A stretch of DNA of 64,000 bases from Phaeodactylibacter luteus (GTDB lineage Bacteria > Bacteroidota > Bacteroidia > Chitinophagales > Saprospiraceae). The translations under genes and the position numbers were made by a program. The number at the start of each line of letters is the position of its first letter. The stretch's first letter is position 1. Below the pieces are notes generated by a model. That model was not told where the DNA came from. It saw nothing but the letters and a program-made list of their open reading frames with translations, and did not search any database. The DNA lies in assembly GCF_007993045.1 (NCBI RefSeq), contig NZ_VOOR01000007.1, positions 62,001 to 126,000 of the forward strand, in the 5' to 3' direction. Shown here one piece after another: positions 60,837 through 64,000 of this stretch.

Positions 60837-61475
60837 TCAGAATTGTGGCGGTTTGAGCTCTTTGAAGTGCCCGTTGAGCTGGGCACGCTTACGGAGGTTG
60901 TCCATTTCCCTCACCACCGGCAGCAGTTTTTCGAGGTGCTCCTCCATATAAGCCTGGCGGGCCATCTCCGTTGGGATGCAAAGGAACTGATACTCCTGCT
61001 CTAGGGAAAAGCCGACATGGTGGGCGAGTTCAAAGGTGCGCAAGGCGGCAGGGTCTTCCGGGAGAGGTTTGCGGATCTGCAGCAGGCCAAAAAGCGTCTC
61101 TGTCATATCGAGTATACGGGCGCTCACAATGGGATCGCCGGGCTGTGGGGCATAATCCAGCCAGGCCACTTCAGCGCCAGCGTACAGCTTGCCCGGGCTT
61201 TTACGGTAAAGCTGTTCTATGCGGAAAGGCCGGACCCCTTCTGTTTTGACATCGAGCTCCCCGCTGTCGTACTTTTTCTCAATAGAGACAAGCCGCATTT
61301 CCGTCCCCACTTCCATGATCTTACCGTCGAGGAATGCAGGGATGCCAAAGGTGATGCCATCCGTTTCGCACTCAGCAAAAAGCTGCCGGTAGCGGGGCTC
61401 AAAAATGTGAAGGTTGAGGGCTTCCCCGGGGAAGGCAACCAATTGAAGTGGGAATAAAGGCAGTAATGGCTCCAT
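60837..61475 (-). CDS. Lon N-terminal substrate-binding domain protein
   Basis: A 212-residue stand-alone LON substrate-binding (PUA-like) domain protein: PLFPLQLVAFPGEALNLHIF at the start, EPRYRQLFAECETDGITFGI, GTEMRLVSIEKKYDSGELDV and GVRPFRIEQLYRKSPG. There is no AAA+ or protease part. In other bacteria such proteins are annotated as peptidase S16 and have no proven activity. It starts far from other genes in a repeat-rich 763-base gap and is followed by the four-helix protein. Confidence 0.87.
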   Translation of the reverse strand: MEPLLPLFPLQLVAFPGEALNLHIFEPRYRQLFAECETDGITFGIPAFLDGKIMEVGTEMRLVSIEKKYDSGELDVKTEGVRPFRIEQLYRKSPGKLYAGAEVAWLDYAPQPGDPIVSARILDMTETLFGLLQIRKPLPEDPAALRTFELAHHVGFSLEQEYQFLCIPTEMARQAYMEEHLEKLLPVVREMDNLRKRAQLNGHFKELKPPQF

Positions 61476-61651
61476 AACAGTAAAGCAGGATTAGTCTGTA
61501 TGCCCCCTATAACAGCATTGAGGGCCTGGTGTTGCAAAAATCCATCAGCTTAAAACTAGCCTGGAGGGGTTTAGCAAGATATGCCTACCCGCTCGTCAGC
61601 ATAGCCGGCAGGGCCTTGGCAAAGCCGCTGTGTTTGAGTTTAGTGGGCTAT

Positions 61652-61858
61652 CGGGCGCAAACCAAAATGCCGCAGCCGCTTACGCTTTTCGGGCTTTATA
61701 ACCTGGCATTGGGCTAGCGCTGCGCAGGGGTGGTAAGCCTGATAAGGCCGAGCGGATAGCGAGCCCCGTAGCATAGCGGCACCTGCCAGCGGGCAGGGGC
61801 AGCCCCCTCATCCTTACGTCAGGGGCAGGCCTACAAAAACGGCAATCTGGTTTGCGTT
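61652..61858 (-). repeat. Repeat family A, copy 8
   Basis: About 207 bases, the best-kept minus-strand copy. On the plus strand its left end is CGGGCGCAAACCAAAATGCC and its right end is GGCAATCTGGTTTGCGTT; the two ends match as inverted repeats at about 15-16 of 18 positions. It has the segment CTCATCCTTACGTCAGG shared with copy 7. Confidence 0.88.
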
Positions 61859-61907
61859 CAGTTCAGCAAGCGCTTGACTGGCGGCAGGAAGGAGCTCCAG
61901 ATATGCC

Positions 61908-62077
61908 CTAGTGGTCTGTCAAGGCTAAAACTAGGGGTTGCCTGCGGCGGCTTTTGAGGCTACTCTCCGTTGGACAACCCCTTACGTAGCGCTGCTATGC
62001 GCGGGAACATCCGCCTTGATTTAGCCTCAAAATTCGCTCCCACTCAACCCATAAATTAACACTTGACAAACCACTAG
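61908..62077. repeat. CTAG-ended MITE-like element (family C)
   Basis: 170 bases bounded by inverted repeats CTAGTGGTCTGTCAAG (61908-61923) and CTTGACAAACCACTAG (62062-62077), which match at 15 of 16 positions. The interior has the palindromic GCTACTCTCCGTTGGACAAC part and no coding capacity. The ends are typical of a non-autonomous transposon that targets CTAG. No transposase for it is in the window. Confidence 0.7.
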
Positions 62078-62242
62078 TGCCTTAAGCCATAAATCTCTGA
62101 TACTTAAGTTGAAGTTATTTTCCGGCTAATCAAGGCGAAGGTTCGCGACTTTAGCCCGAGCAAAAGGTGCGGTTCTTTAACGAAGAGTAGGCGGAAAAGA
62201 ACGAAACTTGGGGTGGCAAGGATTTATGGCTTGAGGCACTAG
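62074..62242 (+). repeat. CTAG-ended MITE-like element (family B), copy 2
   Basis: 169 bases bounded by CTAGTGCCTTAAGCCATAAA (62074 onward) and, inverted, TTTATGGCTTGAGGCACTAG (to 62242); the 22-base ends differ at one position. It shares the CTAG at 62074-62077 with element C. Its right half equals 55579-55674. The right end supplies the stop codon (TAG, 62239-62241 on the minus strand) of the YwqK-like gene. Confidence 0.72.
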
Positions 62243-62832
62243 CCTTCCTGTTTCACCCCGTCTATATACTCTACTTCGAGCATGACCTCGCCTTCTTCGC
62301 TATAAAACCGGTAAGTGCCATGCTGCACACCGTTTTTGTAGTGGGCTTCTTTTTGTAAGTTCCCCGTCTTCCGGTTATACTCAAGGTAAACGCCATCGAG
62401 CTCGCCGTTTTTGTAGTGGGCTTCCTTTTCCGGCCGGCCAAAGCTGTACAATGCCCAAGGGCCATCGAGCTTATTGTTTTTGTAGGTTGCACGCAGGGTG
62501 AGGTGGCCTCGTGTGTTGAACTCCAGGTAAGTGCCATTCTGTACGCCCTCTGCATAAGTGGTTATTTTGGCGGGGAACACGCCCCCCTCGTGGTAGGCGA
62601 TCCATGCCCCCATTTTTAGCCCATCGTACAACATGCCTTCCTCTGCTATCTTACCTTCCTCATCCCGCTTCACGACACGCTGCGCCTCGGAGCCCGGTAT
62701 GTCCTCAACCAAATAGCCTTCCGGCAAACTAGCGGGGTCGGCTTTACCGGGGCGGGCGGGGGCATCTTGTGCATCAGATGGCTGGCAGCCCATGATTGCG
62801 CCTAGCAATAAAACAACCATTAAAATCCTCAT
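62239..62832 (-). CDS. YwqK/MORN-type repeat lipoprotein
   Basis: A 197-residue protein with a lipoprotein signal (MRILMVVLLLGAIMGC, lipobox AIMGC, Cys 16), so it is probably anchored to a membrane. The rest holds five or so MORN/YwqK-type repeats of about 23 residues (YLEFNTRGHLTLRATYKNNK, YSFGRPEKEAHYKNGELDGV, YNRKTGNLQKEAHYKNGVQH). Some such proteins are labelled toxin-antitoxin antitoxins, but without support here. Start at 62830-62832 lies 7 bases after the upstream gene's stop, so the pair is co-transcribed. Its stop codon lies in a MITE-like end, which may have replaced the original C-terminus. Confidence 0.82.
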   Translation of the reverse strand: MRILMVVLLLGAIMGCQPSDAQDAPARPGKADPASLPEGYLVEDIPGSEAQRVVKRDEEGKIAEEGMLYDGLKMGAWIAYHEGGVFPAKITTYAEGVQNGTYLEFNTRGHLTLRATYKNNKLDGPWALYSFGRPEKEAHYKNGELDGVYLEYNRKTGNLQKEAHYKNGVQHGTYRFYSEEGEVMLEVEYIDGVKQEG

Positions 62833-62839
62833 AATGAAT

Positions 62840-63955
62840 TCAGTTTTCAGCACTTGCCCCTAATTCTACTTCCATATACACCGGCTGATGGTCAGAGAAG
62901 CGGAACTGTTGGTCTATGCCTTTCAAGGTTTTGATCTTTACGTTTGGGCTGACGAGGAAGAAGTCGATGAGGGTGATAAAGGTCTCGCCAGCAACATAAG
63001 GTGTCTTTGTTTTGCGGTTAGTCGGCACGCGCGGGTCGTACCCCCACTGCCAGCCCTCCGGCATAAAATCCGGCTCGATGTTGATCTGGGTGTAGCCCTG
63101 AGTCTTGCCGGGCATGTAGCCATCGAAACGGAAGAAAGGGGGCACTTGGTTCCAGTCTCCGCCTACGATAACATAGTGCCCTTTAGCATACTCTTCTTTT
63201 AGGAAACGCTGTAGGAAGGCCATCTGCTGAGCTTTGAGCTGCCCGCCTTTGTCATAGGCAGAGTTGTGGAGGTTGACGGCCACAAGCTCTTTGCCGCCGC
63301 TTACGCGGAAGCGGTGCACAGCCAGGCACCTGTCCAATTGGAAAATCCGGGTGGGCCAGCCGAAATCGCCGGGGAGCTGAAGGCGCTCTGATGAATAAGG
63401 CTGGTAGCGGGAGAAAGTCCCCAGCCCGCTTTCTACCTCCCCATAAAGGTGCCAAGGCTCAAATACCGGGATCGGGACGACAGGAGCGCGGTAGTTGGGG
63501 GCGAAAAATGCCGCATACTCAGGCAATAGCCCCTTGATGAGCTCGAACTGATTGGCAAAATAACTCCGCTTAGAGCGGAAATCGACTTCCTGGTACAGGA
63601 AAAAGTCTGACTTGAGCGACTCTGTGTACAAGGCTACCCCTTCATTGTTCTTCTGTACCGCCTCCTGCGGTGCCCGGACCATGCGGCCCCAGGAAAAGTA
63701 CATGCTGCCGTGGTCAAAAAAGAATTCTGACTCCTCGCCCAGGCCGCCATACCCCAAGTTCCAAGTCACAAAGCTGAGGATGCTGTCTGATATCTCGGGC
63801 AAAGCTTCAGCTCCCCGGTTTTCCAAAGCAGCTACAGGCTCAGGCACCCAATCGTTGGCAGTGCCATAAGCCAGCACGGACACCACGTAGGCCACAACGG
63901 CCAGGGCAATTGCCAGGATGGCCTTCCCTATCCATTTCCATTTCTTCATCTCCAT
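62840..63955 (-). CDS. Endonuclease/exonuclease/phosphatase (EEP) family protein
   Basis: A 371-residue protein with an N-terminal membrane anchor (IGKAILAIALAVVAYVVSVL, about residues 9-28) and an EEP (DNase I-like) domain outside the cytoplasm: FVTWNLGYGGLG with the metal-binding Asn, DFFLYQEVDFRSKRS with Glu, VAVNLHNSAYDKGGQLKAQQ, VGGDWNQVPP and the terminal SDHQPVYMEVEL catalytic His. Such anchored EEP proteins can be phosphodiesterases, sphingomyelinase-like or nucleases; which one is not visible. The start is either of two ATGs (63955 or 63949). It is followed directly by the YwqK-like lipoprotein gene. Confidence 0.88.
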   Translation of the reverse strand: MEMKKWKWIGKAILAIALAVVAYVVSVLAYGTANDWVPEPVAALENRGAEALPEISDSILSFVTWNLGYGGLGEESEFFFDHGSMYFSWGRMVRAPQEAVQKNNEGVALYTESLKSDFFLYQEVDFRSKRSYFANQFELIKGLLPEYAAFFAPNYRAPVVPIPVFEPWHLYGEVESGLGTFSRYQPYSSERLQLPGDFGWPTRIFQLDRCLAVHRFRVSGGKELVAVNLHNSAYDKGGQLKAQQMAFLQRFLKEEYAKGHYVIVGGDWNQVPPFFRFDGYMPGKTQGYTQINIEPDFMPEGWQWGYDPRVPTNRKTKTPYVAGETFITLIDFFLVSPNVKIKTLKGIDQQFRFSDHQPVYMEVELGASAEN

Positions 63956-64000
63956 CGTTTTACAAACCCAACATATCAGACATACCGAACACCCCTTTTT

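Noticed and set aside
1-64000. CRISPR arrays, tRNA, rRNA, toxin-antitoxin or phage defence modules
   Set aside because: No regularly spaced short direct repeats, no clear tRNA cloverleaf or rRNA sequence, and no defence-system protein motif was seen; the YwqK-like lipoprotein is not evidence of a toxin-antitoxin pair.

Overview
The window reads as a chromosomal piece of a GC-rich Bacteroidota, most likely of the Saprospiria group (Lewinella or Phaeodactylibacter relatives). The reasons are a type IX secretion sorting domain at 50.8-51.0 kb, a PorP/SprF protein at 59.4 kb, two secreted CotH-kinase proteins, a type III glutamine synthetase, several start-proximal sites of the Bacteroidota form TAnnTTTG, and almost no use of strong Shine-Dalgarno sites. 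No rRNA, tRNA, CRISPR array, phage or complete insertion sequence was found. The genus is inference.

Layout. 0-6.1 kb: a plus-strand operon with a GH92 alpha-mannosidase (5' end outside the window), a CBM9-like protein, a GH10-like lipoprotein and a mannose-6-phosphate isomerase-like gene split by a -1 frameshift exactly on an A AAA AAG heptamer. 6.3-15.1 kb: a LacI-type regulator divergent from ROK kinase, a NagB/PIG-L fusion, a GH20 hexosaminidase and a sodium:solute symporter. Together these look like a system for taking apart mannose- and GlcNAc-containing glycans and feeding mannose-6-P and glucosamine-6-P into glycolysis. 15.4-17.5 kb: glycogen branching enzyme. 17.5-24.4 kb: a minus-strand nitrogen-assimilation block (PII, Amt, an outer-membrane protein, GSII, GSIII). 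24.6-30.9 kb: an alpha-solenoid protein, a helix-hairpin-helix/beta-barrel protein, a patatin and a small barrel. 30.9-39.3 kb: minus-strand PLP decarboxylase, galactokinase, YheT-like hydrolase, two tandem CotH proteins, a small membrane protein and a one-domain asparaginase. 39.5-43.4 kb: ABC transporter pair, then Kdo transferase with a barrel protein. 43.9-51.0 kb: rfbB, DUF502, RluA-type synthase, acyltransferase and a giant FG-GAP/T9SS protein. 51.1-64 kb: mixed housekeeping genes (hydrolase, ferredoxin, SDR, KdsB, LysM, CBS, an NlpC/P60-like protein without its cysteine, PorP, Lon-N, YwqK-like, EEP).

Between genes lies an unusually rich population of non-coding repeats. Repeat family A (eight copies, about 110-220 bp, imperfect terminal inverted repeats) occurs roughly every 5-10 kb and alternates strand all the way through. 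Two other MITE-like elements with CTAG ends sit back to back at 61.9-62.2 kb. A decayed right end of an IS200/IS605 element, carrying the last codons of tnpB and the overlapping omega-RNA scaffold, is fused to the 3' end of the Kdo transferase gene.

The best candidates for new biology are the possible programmed frameshift in the isomerase gene, the alternating repeat family, the orphan omega-RNA relic, the attenuator-like leader of the ferredoxin gene, the cysteine-less NlpC/P60 protein and the HhH-barrel protein with its neighbours.
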